This document shows, one piece after another, positions 1 to 7,721 of a stretch of 64,000 nucleotides of DNA. The stretch spans positions 62,001 through 126,000 of the forward strand of contig CAIKVT010000029.1 of the NCBI GenBank assembly GCA_903830945.1, read 5' to 3'. A model generated the notes under the pieces. That model ran no database searches and had not been told where the DNA came from. It saw nothing but the letters and a program-made list of their open reading frames with translations. The translations under genes were made by a program, and so were the position numbers. Position 1 is the first letter of the stretch. Each line of letters begins with the position of its first letter. The DNA is from an uncultured Elusimicrobia bacterium (GTDB lineage Bacteria; Elusimicrobiota; Elusimicrobia; UBA1565; UBA9628).

Positions 1-368
1 TGGACATTATAATCAGACGTGCCCCATCCATGCTCCTTGGATTCCTGGTAGGCTTTGTAATAGTAGCAGGTGGACCATGCGGCGCAACTGCCCTGTGCGC
101 CCTGGTTGCCCACCTTGGGAAGGTATTTCACATTGCTGACAACGTACGGCAGACCGCCTCTGAGTCCGGCCCAAGCCGCGCTTCGCACAAAAGCCGTCTT
201 ATTCGGCCTGATGATCTTTAACTGGAGGACCTTGTCTTGCAGGTAGGCTTGCTGTTCAGTGGTGAGTGGACGAATTCCGTTCTTGAACGGAAACAGCTGC
301 AGGTCGGCAAGCGCAGTCGCCGCAAACAGGAACACCGGCAAGAAGAACGCTATCGTCCATCTGATCTT
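1..368 (-). CDS. Papain-like (C1A) cysteine protease, N-terminal part, cut by window edge
   Basis: The minus strand is open from 368 to the window edge and encodes a hydrophobic signal-like segment (WTIAFFLPVFLFAATALA), a short propeptide-like stretch, and then 'GNQGAQGSCAAWSTCYYY'. This matches the Q-x-GxCGSCWAFS active-site block of C1A papain-family peptidases, with the catalytic Cys in 'GSCAAW' and the oxyanion Gln just before it. The catalytic His and Asn would lie beyond the edge. A TAG stop sits directly before 'KIRW' with no ATG, so the start is a TTG/GTG inside the signal (about 341 or 335) or a base is wrong or lost. It lies downstream of the ABC exporter/nucleotidyltransferase group on the same strand and could serve in peptide maturation, which is inference. 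Confidence 0.7.
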
Positions 369-498
369 CTAATCCATGGATCGCGCGGCCACAAGCGGAT
401 ATTGATAGAAGTATAGACCCAAAACGGGTTTCGTGCCATAGCGAAATCGGTCTTAATGCTTCGTTCTGCTCGCATGGTTTTTTGCTCGCGCATAAGAA

Positions 499-930
499 CT
501 ACCAGGCGCGCTGTCCCTGAAGCTCTGATAACGCTTCAACGACCCAGGGGCTGGGGTTGGACGGGGCCCTGCGCGCCGGACTTGCACATACGGTAATAGT
601 CGTCGTAGCTCTGTTTGGCCTGCTGCTGTGAGAGCTGGTCAGAAGCAGGAAGCCGATGAGCAGGCAGCAGGCCAGCGTCTGGATCGCCGCCGCCTGGGCC
701 AGGCGCATGTAGGGGAAGAGCTCGTGGCGGACCACATGGAAGAGCACCCGGGCCCCCGACATCTTGTAAAGAACGGCGAACAGGATGTACCAGCGCTCCG
801 GCTCCTCTCCCGACGCCGGCGGGAGCATGCCCAGCGCCGGGAACCCGCGCTTCGTCACCCACCAGAACAGGACGAAGATCATGACCAAGGTCTTGACGCG
901 CCACAAATGACGGCCCAAGTTCTTCAGCAT
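499..930 (-). CDS. Small membrane protein of unknown function, probable frameshift near 640
   Basis: The 143-residue frame begins MLKNLGRHLWR, with a hydrophobic segment at about residues 14-26 and another (TLACCLLIGFLLLTS) near residue 95. After that the reading frame becomes Arg/Ser/Pro-rich and unconvincing, whereas the neighbouring frame continues as 'DQLSQQQAKQSYDDYYRMC' and stops at 536. A single-base indel near 640 would join two natural halves. It follows the nucleotidyltransferase by 16 bp and looks like the last member of that operon. I recognise no family. A two-helix membrane accessory of the exporter is only a guess. Confidence 0.5.
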   Translation of the reverse strand: MLKNLGRHLWRVKTLVMIFVLFWWVTKRGFPALGMLPPASGEEPERWYILFAVLYKMSGARVLFHVVRHELFPYMRLAQAAAIQTLACCLLIGFLLLTSSHSSRPNRATTTITVCASPARRAPSNPSPWVVEALSELQGQRAW

Positions 931-946
931 TCGACCTCCTGCATGT

Positions 947-1858
947 TCACTTCCTTGAATAGCGACGAATTAGAACATGGGCTCCGACGCGTGCCCCCAA
1001 CTTCCAGAATAACCCGCGCAGCAGTCCCGCCTGCCGCCGCAGCAGCGACAGGGGCGAGGCGCTCCCGTATCTCAGCATCAACTCCTCCCGGCCCGGGAAG
1101 AACGCGCGCCGCGCCAAGCCGGGGTTCACCAGCAGCGGCAGCAGGTACTCCAGCGCCAGGTTGGGACGCGGGCCGCAACCACGCCGGAAAATACTGTAAG
1201 CGAGCCTCCCCATCCCGCTGGGCGAAAGGCGCCCAAAGACCCACTCCGGTATGTTCACGCCGGCGCCGAAAAGCTCAAGCATCACAGCCGAGGCCATGGC
1301 TTGCAAGCGCAGCGACTGCACGTGGGAGCAGAACTTCTCCCAACTCAAATCCCGGCACCGGAATATCATCGGCAGGTCGCGGCGCGCCCTTTCGTCCAGG
1401 CAGCCGCGGGAGAACAGCGAATGCGCCATGCAGTGGACTGCCATAGCCTCCGGCGTCAGCGCCAAGACTTGGGAACTGCCGCAAGACACCGGAGCCCCCT
1501 CTTGCCAGATGAGGTCCTCATCCCCATGCCAAAGCCCTTCATGCAGGTCCACATAGGAGTCAAAGGCCAAGCCGGCCGGGGAAGCTTTGGCATAGTCCCG
1601 CGTCGCTGCACGCGAATATCCCAGACCAAAAAGCACTCGCTCCGCTTCCGCGCGGCTGCCGCCCCGCACCAGGATGTCGATATCGGCCATTTTGCGCTTG
1701 CCCATGCCGACCATCCCGCGCAGGAGCATGGCCGTGCCTTTGAGGAAGATGACCAGGACCCCGGCCTGGGCAAAGGCAGCCCCCAGCGATTCAGCCTCGT
1801 TGAGGAGGAATGTGTTCCTGGCCAGGATCAGGCCGGCCGGATCGCTCCGCTCTTGCAT
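947..1858 (-). CDS. Nucleotidyltransferase family protein (PF14907-like)
   Basis: 303 residues. The N-terminal third has 'FLKGTAMLLRGM' followed by 'RKMADIDILVRGG', the G-(x)n-D-x-D pattern of the minimal nucleotidyltransferase family PF14907 (uncharacterised nucleotidyltransferase), where the two Asp bind metal. The rest is helical and Arg-rich, ending RRYSRK. Members of this family often sit in RiPP clusters, notably lasso-type ones, beside PqqD and HprK-like genes, though their reaction is generally unproven. It starts 6 bp after the ABC exporter gene ends and is probably co-transcribed with it. The context suggests nucleotidylation or another tailoring step on a peptide. Confidence 0.8.
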   Translation of the reverse strand: MQERSDPAGLILARNTFLLNEAESLGAAFAQAGVLVIFLKGTAMLLRGMVGMGKRKMADIDILVRGGSRAEAERVLFGLGYSRAATRDYAKASPAGLAFDSYVDLHEGLWHGDEDLIWQEGAPVSCGSSQVLALTPEAMAVHCMAHSLFSRGCLDERARRDLPMIFRCRDLSWEKFCSHVQSLRLQAMASAVMLELFGAGVNIPEWVFGRLSPSGMGRLAYSIFRRGCGPRPNLALEYLLPLLVNPGLARRAFFPGREELMLRYGSASPLSLLRRQAGLLRGLFWKLGARVGAHVLIRRYSRK

Positions 1859-1864
1859 CGAAGC

Positions 1865-3577
1865 CTAGGCCGCACCGGGCGCGTCATAGATGGCGGCGAA
1901 CTGCGGATCGGCGAACAAGGCCGCGGGCGCGCCGCAGACCACTTCAAACGACGATCTCATCCATATGATGAGATCTGCGGCCAAGGCCGCGGGCCGGTGC
2001 GTGACCGCTATCACGGTCATGCCCGGGTAGTTGCGCCGGATATCCCAGAGGATGATGCGTTCGGATTCCGGCTCCAGGGAGGACAAGGCCTCGTCAAGGA
2101 GCAGCAGGCGCGGCCGCAGCGCCAAGGCCCGCGCCAGCGCCACGCGCTGCTTCTGACCCCGGGAAAGTCCGCGGCGGGCTCCGCCCAGGCCGGTCTTGAG
2201 GCCCTCGGGCATGGCTGCGGCCAGGGCGTCCACACCGGCCGTGCGCACGGCAAGGTCGAGATCCGCGTCCGCGACCTTCGCCGAGAAGAAGCGGATGTTG
2301 TCCTCTACCGAGGCATCCCACAGGAGCGGCTCCTGCAGCACGAGGGCAAGCTGTTCGCGCAAATCCGAGCCGACGATCCGGGAGACGTCGCAGCCGCCCA
2401 GAAGCACCCGGCCTTGCGAAGGCCGCAGCAGCCCGGCCGCCAGCAACAGCGCCGTAGTCTTGCCGCAGCCGGATGGCCCCGCGATCGTCGTGTGCCGCCC
2501 GTTCTCCGCTCGGAAAGACAGTCCCCGGAACACACCCTTGTCCACGCCGTAGCTGAAAGCCACGCGCTCGAAGTTCAGCCCCCAGCAATCGGGGCGGCAC
2601 GCCCCTGCGACCGGGGGAGGGACCTTGGCCCCGATGCCCCGCCATTCCTCCAGCCCGCCACAGACCCGCACCTCTTCGGAAAGGTCACACCAAGCATAGG
2701 AGAGCTCCCTCTGGGCATGGATAAGTTGGACGAGATAGCCCATCACCATGGTGAGCCCGCCAGCTGAGACCCGGCCGGTCTTCACGCTGTAGATCCCATA
2801 AAGCGACACAACCCCTACCACGGCCTTGAAGATCGTGTCTGTCGCGAGCCGAGCGGTCAACGACGCCACGGCGGAGGAGAACGAGACCCTCGCAAGCTTG
2901 GCCAACGCGGCGAAATCCGATCGCAAGAACCGCCTCTCCGCCCGCATGCCTTTTACCGCCAGCAGCTTGGTAAAATTCTCATCCAGCTTGGCACACACCT
3001 TCCTTTCCAACTCCTTTTTCACGCGCTCCTTGCCCAAGATCCAGGAATTGGGGCGAGAAACCGCGGCCAGACCGAACGCGGACGAAGCGACAGCAAGGGC
3101 CGCCAGCCGCCAATCCAGCCAGAGCACCAGCACCAGGGAGAACAGTATCTTGAACGCCAGGACCACGACTTGCTTGGCAGCGCCAATCAAGGATGAAGCT
3201 GTCGAGGCCTGGCCCATGAAGACGGAATGCATCCGTTCCCCGGCGGGCAGGTTGACGGAGGCAAAGGGCTCCCCATAGATCCTCCGCAGAGTCCGCGCCT
3301 GAAGATCGGCCGTGGTCCTGGCCTCTATCCGCGCGTTGAGGAACGATTCCACGGAAGACATCAGCTCCGAGAGAACGAAGGTCCCGGCCGCCGCGCCGAT
3401 GATCTTCCAGAAATAGCCCGCGGCCCCGGGCTGGATGACATCGTTGACCAAGGATCCGGCCAGCCAGGGCTTCACAGCAGAGATGAGCACGCCTGCGAGG
3501 CTCAGTAGCAGAGCAGCCGCAAAGATCCGATCTGCGAAGACCGTCTTTTTGACCAACCGGAGCATCGCCGCAATCAT
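1865..3577 (-). CDS. ABC exporter, fused membrane and ATPase domains
   Basis: 570 residues, the usual half-transporter size. Residues 1-300 hold about six membrane helices (ABC_membrane type), with the first at about 15-35. The ATPase domain has Walker A 'GPSGCGKTT', signature 'LSRGQKQRV' (a variant of LSGGQ), Walker B 'LLLLDEALS' and a switch His in 'AVTHRP'. There is no C39 peptidase domain, so leader cleavage would have to be done by another protein. It is the first gene of the minus-strand arm and is divergent from the arginase-like gene, starting in the intergenic control region. In this cluster it most likely exports the mature peptide. Confidence 0.9.
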   Translation of the reverse strand: MIAAMLRLVKKTVFADRIFAAALLLSLAGVLISAVKPWLAGSLVNDVIQPGAAGYFWKIIGAAAGTFVLSELMSSVESFLNARIEARTTADLQARTLRRIYGEPFASVNLPAGERMHSVFMGQASTASSLIGAAKQVVVLAFKILFSLVLVLWLDWRLAALAVASSAFGLAAVSRPNSWILGKERVKKELERKVCAKLDENFTKLLAVKGMRAERRFLRSDFAALAKLARVSFSSAVASLTARLATDTIFKAVVGVVSLYGIYSVKTGRVSAGGLTMVMGYLVQLIHAQRELSYAWCDLSEEVRVCGGLEEWRGIGAKVPPPVAGACRPDCWGLNFERVAFSYGVDKGVFRGLSFRAENGRHTTIAGPSGCGKTTALLLAAGLLRPSQGRVLLGGCDVSRIVGSDLREQLALVLQEPLLWDASVEDNIRFFSAKVADADLDLAVRTAGVDALAAAMPEGLKTGLGGARRGLSRGQKQRVALARALALRPRLLLLDEALSSLEPESERIILWDIRRNYPGMTVIAVTHRPAALAADLIIWMRSSFEVVCGAPAALFADPQFAAIYDAPGAA

Positions 3578-3686
3578 GGGGTCGGACTTTAAATTAGCAT
3601 ATTTGAATAAACGCCCTGGAAGCGTGGTGTTGTCTCAGCAATGCGTCTTGTGCGATAATCATGACGCGCGTACTTGGCGACATAGA

Positions 3687-5174
3687 ATGACACCGGTTTT
3701 TCTCCTGGAAGACCATGATGAGGCCCTGCGGGCCTGGCGCCGACTGGGTCTGCGCGGGCAAGACCTCATCCACATCGACGCGCACATGGATTGCGCCTAC
3801 CAACCCGCCCGGCCGATCAACGAGGTCTTCGCGCAAGCGAAAAGCGTCCAAGACCTCAAAAGGCAGCTGGAGTACTCCCTTTCTTTTCTTCATTATGAGA
3901 GCAAGCTCAGCCGGCAGACGGACATCGGGAACTACATCTACCCAGCGATGGCCGAAGGCATCGTCCGAGACCTCTATTGGGTCGTCCCCGGAGATCTGGC
4001 TGAATTCCAAAGGTCATTGCCAGCCCTGAAGAGGCAGCTGACCGGCCTCGCGCGCGCGGAAGACCGGAAGACCGAACTTGTTTTCACCTATCCTGCGGCC
4101 GGCTCTTTGGCGGCCAGAATCTTCGGCCGGACTTTTCAGATCAGCACCCTTGACGCTCTGCCGACATTCAAGACCAAGGTCCTGCTCGATATCGACACGG
4201 ATTTCCTGGTCATCGACAGCGTGCGCCACGCCAATAACACGGACCAAATCGGCCAGCGCAGGCCTTGGCTCTCGCCCGCACAGCTGTGCGGAAAGCTCTC
4301 CGGAAAGATCCAGGCGCCCGCAGTCACGACCATAGCCTATTCCACGAACGGCGGCTGGACGCCCATGCGCCACAGGCATCTGGCCGACGAGATAAAATTT
4401 CATCTGGCCCCTGCCCGATTTAGGGCTCGGCTGCAAAGGTCCCAAAGGGCTGCGCTGCTCTTCGCGGATTTCGAGGCGACCGGCCGGCGCGCTTCCTATA
4501 CGCAAGCCGCGCGGCTTATCCCCCAGTATCGCATGCCGGACAACAATCCAGGGCCGCTTTTCCTGAAGAAAGGCCGGATGCGGAGAGCAGAAATCGAATT
4601 CCGTAAGATCCTGAGGGTGGATCCGAACAATCCCGGGGCGATACTCGGGCTGGCGGATGTCTTCACTCGGAAGGGAAGACATGCAGTGGCCTTCGACCTA
4701 TTGGGGCGCGGAGCCAGAGAGGCTCACCGGAAACGGATCTTCGCGCCTCTACGCCCGGGTCTCAGATTGGCCATGGCCAGGATGAAAGCAGGCCTAGAGG
4801 ATTATGCAGGGGCGGAAAAATTGCTGCGCGCCTATTTGAGACAGGCGCGCCTGGACGGGCAGACGCAGGCTCTGCTGGGCCGCATCTGCGAGCGGCAAAG
4901 CAAGTATGCCGAAGCCACCGCCGCGTACCAGGACGCGCTGCGCATGGGATACGAGGCCCCTGCGGTCCTCCTGGCTTTGGCGAAAACAAGCCGGCAGTCA
5001 AAAATTGATATAATTGATTTTGTCAGATTAAAAGCCCGTATATTCTTGAGAAACATGGCGCGCACTTGCGCTGGCCGACACCTCAAGAACAACCGGCAAG
5101 CAGCGATCAAGCGGTATCGCAGGTTCGAGCAAGCCCTAAGCAGGTTGGGGTTGTCCATCAAGGGGGCGAGATGA
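3687..5174 (+). CDS. UPF0489/arginase-fold protein with TPR tail, candidate peptide arginase
   Basis: 495 residues from the ATG at 3687; the frame is open further upstream, but the family begins near this Met. Residues 1-240 match UPF0489: H10 in 'LEDHDE', the metal motif HIDAHMD at 29-35, and a second acidic motif D168-I-D-T-D172, which together give the binuclear manganese pattern of the ureohydrolase (arginase) fold. Residues 290-440 hold TPR-like repeats ('AEIEFRKILRVDPNNPGAILGLADV' type). Characterised UPF0489 proteins such as OspR convert Arg to ornithine within RiPP precursors. The next gene is PqqD-like and overlaps by ATGA. Peptide arginase activity is inferred from family and context. 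The TPR part may bind substrate. Confidence 0.8.
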   Translation: MTPVFLLEDHDEALRAWRRLGLRGQDLIHIDAHMDCAYQPARPINEVFAQAKSVQDLKRQLEYSLSFLHYESKLSRQTDIGNYIYPAMAEGIVRDLYWVVPGDLAEFQRSLPALKRQLTGLARAEDRKTELVFTYPAAGSLAARIFGRTFQISTLDALPTFKTKVLLDIDTDFLVIDSVRHANNTDQIGQRRPWLSPAQLCGKLSGKIQAPAVTTIAYSTNGGWTPMRHRHLADEIKFHLAPARFRARLQRSQRAALLFADFEATGRRASYTQAARLIPQYRMPDNNPGPLFLKKGRMRRAEIEFRKILRVDPNNPGAILGLADVFTRKGRHAVAFDLLGRGAREAHRKRIFAPLRPGLRLAMARMKAGLEDYAGAEKLLRAYLRQARLDGQTQALLGRICERQSKYAEATAAYQDALRMGYEAPAVLLALAKTSRQSKIDIIDFVRLKARIFLRNMARTCAGRHLKNNRQAAIKRYRRFEQALSRLGLSIKGAR

Positions 5175-5458
5175 AAAGCAATACGGTGTTGCGCAGGAAT
5201 CCCGACGTCGTTTCAAGGGTCATAGCCAATGAGACCGTGCTGCTTCCCATCTACAGGAGTTCGGAAGAGCTCAACTGCATCTACACCCTGAACAAATCAG
5301 CGTCCCGAGTATGGGATCTCATCGACGGCAGGAGGAGCCTCGACGCCATCCGCCGCCGCATCGCCGATGAATTCGCGGCAACAGAGGCTCATCTCCAAAA
5401 GGAATTGGGCAAGACACTCTCCGAACTCCTGGAGATCAAAGCCGTGACCAAGAAATAG
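5171..5458 (+). CDS. PqqD-like peptide recognition protein
   Basis: 95 residues, a typical stand-alone PqqD length. The pattern 'LNCIYTLNKSASRVWDLIDGRRS' followed by 'RIADEF' and 'ELLEIKAV' is the PqqD/RRE winged-helix signature (N.tA..iW.l.dG..t...i...l...f). PqqD proteins bind the leader of a RiPP precursor and present it to radical SAM enzymes. The start is fixed by an ATGA overlap with the upstream gene. It is followed after 17 bp by the putative precursor ORF, which has a strong ribosome binding site. Confidence 0.92.
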   Translation: MKSNTVLRRNPDVVSRVIANETVLLPIYRSSEELNCIYTLNKSASRVWDLIDGRRSLDAIRRRIADEFAATEAHLQKELGKTLSELLEIKAVTKK

Positions 5459-5475
5459 CCAAGGCCGGAGGTCTT

Positions 5476-5694
5476 ATGGACTCAAAACCACGATTCAATC
5501 CGGTGATCACCCGCGTCAAGCTCAACCCGGAACAGGCTGTGCTGGCATGCACCTGTTGGACGAACTCTTCCAGCGCCCTCGTCAACGGTAACCAAAGAAG
5601 AAACACATTGTCGACTGGTTCCGCTTGCCTTGCGACCAGGAAGTCTCACCCCGCTTCCTGGTCGACAGGCGGGTCGAGCCGCACCACAAGCTGA
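5476..5694 (+). CDS. Putative RiPP precursor peptide
   Basis: A 72-residue ORF preceded by CGGAGG 8 nt before the ATG, the best ribosome binding site in the cluster. The leader 'KPRFNPVITRVKLNPEQAVL' and the following 'ACTC' resemble small peptides found next to PqqD/radical SAM genes, with charged K/R-P-x-I-x-R-V, then N-P-E-Q-A-V-L, then a Cys-rich Ser/Asn/Gly segment. The start of the predicted core is CTCWTNSSSALVNG. Third-position GC drops after about 5590, while the adjacent frame gains it, so the C-terminal 35 residues may not be the natural reading. The leader part is convincing. The exact core is uncertain. Confidence 0.6.
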   Translation: MDSKPRFNPVITRVKLNPEQAVLACTCWTNSSSALVNGNQRRNTLSTGSACLATRKSHPASWSTGGSSRTTS

Positions 5695-5732
5695 TCCGGC
5701 GCGGGCTGGGCCGCGAGCCCTCCGTTTGCTGA
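5592..5732 (+). other. GC3-rich open frame coupled to radical SAM 1 (frameshifted precursor tail or second small gene)
   Basis: From the codon after a TAA at 5589-5591 the third frame is open for 46 codons (PKKKHIVDWFRLPCDQEV through to LGREPSVC) and its TGA overlaps the ATG of radical SAM 1 as TGATG, the same coupling used by most of this cluster. Its third codon positions are strongly G/C, as expected for coding DNA here, unlike the competing precursor frame. It has no ATG of its own. Either the precursor gene carries a one-base indel near 5590 or a second short gene begins at a non-ATG codon. Confidence 0.35.
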
Positions 5733-6805
5733 TGCGTCACGAGACTTCCGATGTCTTTCACCGGCGCCATCGCGCCGCCCGACTCTTCGCAGCCCATATC
5801 GAGCTGACTTACCGCTGCAATCTTCGCTGCATCCATTGCTTGTGCCCGAGCCGGGACAAGGGCCGCAAGGAACTTTCAACGCGAGGATTAAAACGAGTCC
5901 TGGACCGGCTGGCAGGCGCCGGCTTCCTTACGGTCAATCTGAGCGGCGGAGAGCCGCTCCTGCGCGAAGATTTCCTGGAACTCTACGCGCACGCCAGGGC
6001 CAAGGGACTCATCGTTACGATTTTGACCAACGGCACGCTGCTGACGCCGCCTCTCATCGCTTACCTTTCCCGGCACAAGCCCTACGCCGTGGAACTCACC
6101 CTGAATGGGATCACTCCCCGCACCTACTCGGCGGTGACCGGCGTCCCGGGCAACCTCGGGCAAGTCATGAGGAACATCCGTCTCCTGAGGACGCAGGGCG
6201 TGCCCGTAGTCGTCAAAGCCAACCTCCTGCGCGCAAACCAGCATGAGATAGGCTCGATCAAGCGGTGGGTCGACAAAGTCCTGGGCAAACGCCTTTTCAG
6301 GTATGATGCGGCGGTGCAGCCCAGGCTCGACAGCAGCAAAGCGCCATTGTCCCAGCGCCTGAGCTACCCGGAGATCCTGCGCAGCGTGGCCCGGGAGCCT
6401 GAGATGCTCAGGAAATTCCAGGAAGAGCTGCGCCGCGATCCCCCCAGGCGCCTGCGTCGAGGCCAGTGCCTTTACCACTGCAGCTCCTGGGAGACGCAGA
6501 TCTTCGTGAACCCTGCCGGCGGGGCGCGTTTCTGCATGTTTTCCAACGAGTTCGGGTTCGACCTCCTGGCCACACCGCCGGCTGAAGGGATGGCAGGCAT
6601 GCGAGCCGCGATAGCAGCCAAGACGTTCAGCGGCTCGTCGGGATGCGCATCCTGCCGGCTCCGCGCCCTGTGCGCCTGGTGTCCGGCCAAGGCCGCCTTA
6701 GAGATGGGCGCGGCCGAAAGCCCCATTCCGTTCCATTGCGCATTCACCAAAGCGCTCGCCCGCGCGAGATCCGAGGCCCGTCATGAAAAAATCGTCCTGC
6801 GCTAG
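5732..6805 (+). CDS. Radical SAM/SPASM peptide maturase 1
   Basis: 357 residues from the ATG at 5732; an upstream in-frame start at 5630 adds only low-complexity sequence. 'ELTYRCNLRCIHC' near residues 24-36 gives the CxxxCxxC cluster that binds the [4Fe-4S]-SAM centre, followed by the 'LSGGEPLL' motif. The C-terminus has a SPASM-type set of Cys: 'FCMFSNEF', 'CASCRLRALCAWCPAKA' and a final 'FHCAF'. Such enzymes make carbon-carbon, thioether or epimerised residues on RiPP precursors and work with PqqD-type partners. It overlaps the next radical SAM gene by 23 bp. Confidence 0.9.
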   Translation: MRHETSDVFHRRHRAARLFAAHIELTYRCNLRCIHCLCPSRDKGRKELSTRGLKRVLDRLAGAGFLTVNLSGGEPLLREDFLELYAHARAKGLIVTILTNGTLLTPPLIAYLSRHKPYAVELTLNGITPRTYSAVTGVPGNLGQVMRNIRLLRTQGVPVVVKANLLRANQHEIGSIKRWVDKVLGKRLFRYDAAVQPRLDSSKAPLSQRLSYPEILRSVAREPEMLRKFQEELRRDPPRRLRRGQCLYHCSSWETQIFVNPAGGARFCMFSNEFGFDLLATPPAEGMAGMRAAIAAKTFSGSSGCASCRLRALCAWCPAKAALEMGAAESPIPFHCAFTKALARARSEARHEKIVLR

Positions 6806-7721
6806 CTTCGCCGAGCGCCTCCGGCAGTCCTCCCGCAAGGACAAGCGCATCATACGGGTCATGTTCGAACTAACTTATCGCTGCAATTTCCATTGCGCCC
6901 ACTGCTACGTGCCCCGCATTTATCGCAACAGGCCGGAACTCTCGACCAGTCAGGTCTTCAAGGTCCTGGACCAGCTCAAGGCTGCGGAGTGCTTCTATCT
7001 CGGCTTCACCGGCGGGGAGCCCTTGATGCGTTCCGACGCGATGGACATCCTCAGCTACGCGTGCCGCGCGGGATTCGAAGTGGCGCTCTACACCAACGGC
7101 TCCCTGATCGACGCGGACCTGGCGCGCGCCCTCGCGCGCCTGCGGCTCAACAAGATCGATATCACGATCCCTGGTTTTTCGAGCGAAGTCTTTGACCGCG
7201 TCACCGCCAGCCGCGGTTCGCGGCGCAAGGTCTTCAGGGCCATCGAACTCCTGCGCGCGCGCCGGGTGCCATTGGCGCTCAAGAGCTGCATCTTGGCAGA
7301 CAATGAGGCCGAGATACCCCACATCGCGGCCCTGGCCCGAGAGATCGGGGCCTATTACCGGCTGGATGACCAGCTATCCGCGCGCTTGGATGGCTCGCGG
7401 GCGCCCCTGCGATGCAGACCGCGACGAGCGACGGCCCATGAAGCGAAGCGACAGGACCGCGCGAGAGCCGAAGACCTCGACCTTTGCGCCTGCGGCATCG
7501 CCTCCACCCAGGCAGCCATCACTCCCCGGGGCCTGCTCAAGCCATGCCTGATGCTCGAGAGCCCGCGCTGCAGCATACTCAAGCATGGCCTCGGCCCTGC
7601 GTGGGCCAAGCTGCGCCGCGAGGTCGCGCGGCTGTCGCGCAAAGCCGCCGCAAGTCCGCTGACCCCATCCGCCGGCATGACTTCCCCCTGCCTGGCCGAA
7701 TGGCAGCTCGCGGCCAGATGA
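6783..7721 (+). CDS. Radical SAM peptide maturase 2, reduced SPASM region
   Basis: 312 residues. 'ELTYRCNFHCAHCYVPR' holds the CxxxCxxC cluster near residues 37-44, and 'FTGGEPLM' follows. The C-terminal region contains 'LCACG', 'LKPCLML', 'PRCSIL' and 'SPCLAEW', but not the full CxxC-x5-CxxxC block seen in the other two copies, so auxiliary cluster binding may be partial. The start lies inside the end of radical SAM 1. Its stop overlaps the ATG of the cysteine-cluster gene (ATGA). It is a paralogue of its neighbours by layout, and could act on a different residue or support them. Confidence 0.85.
   Translation: MKKSSCASFAERLRQSSRKDKRIIRVMFELTYRCNFHCAHCYVPRIYRNRPELSTSQVFKVLDQLKAAECFYLGFTGGEPLMRSDAMDILSYACRAGFEVALYTNGSLIDADLARALARLRLNKIDITIPGFSSEVFDRVTASRGSRRKVFRAIELLRARRVPLALKSCILADNEAEIPHIAALAREIGAYYRLDDQLSARLDGSRAPLRCRPRRATAHEAKRQDRARAEDLDLCACGIASTQAAITPRGLLKPCLMLESPRCSILKHGLGPAWAKLRREVARLSRKAAASPLTPSAGMTSPCLAEWQLAAR

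Noticed and set aside
1301-2767. 488-residue plus-strand open frame
   Set aside because: Antisense to the nucleotidyltransferase and ABC exporter, whose motifs are clear. Arg/Gln/Pro-rich with no domain.
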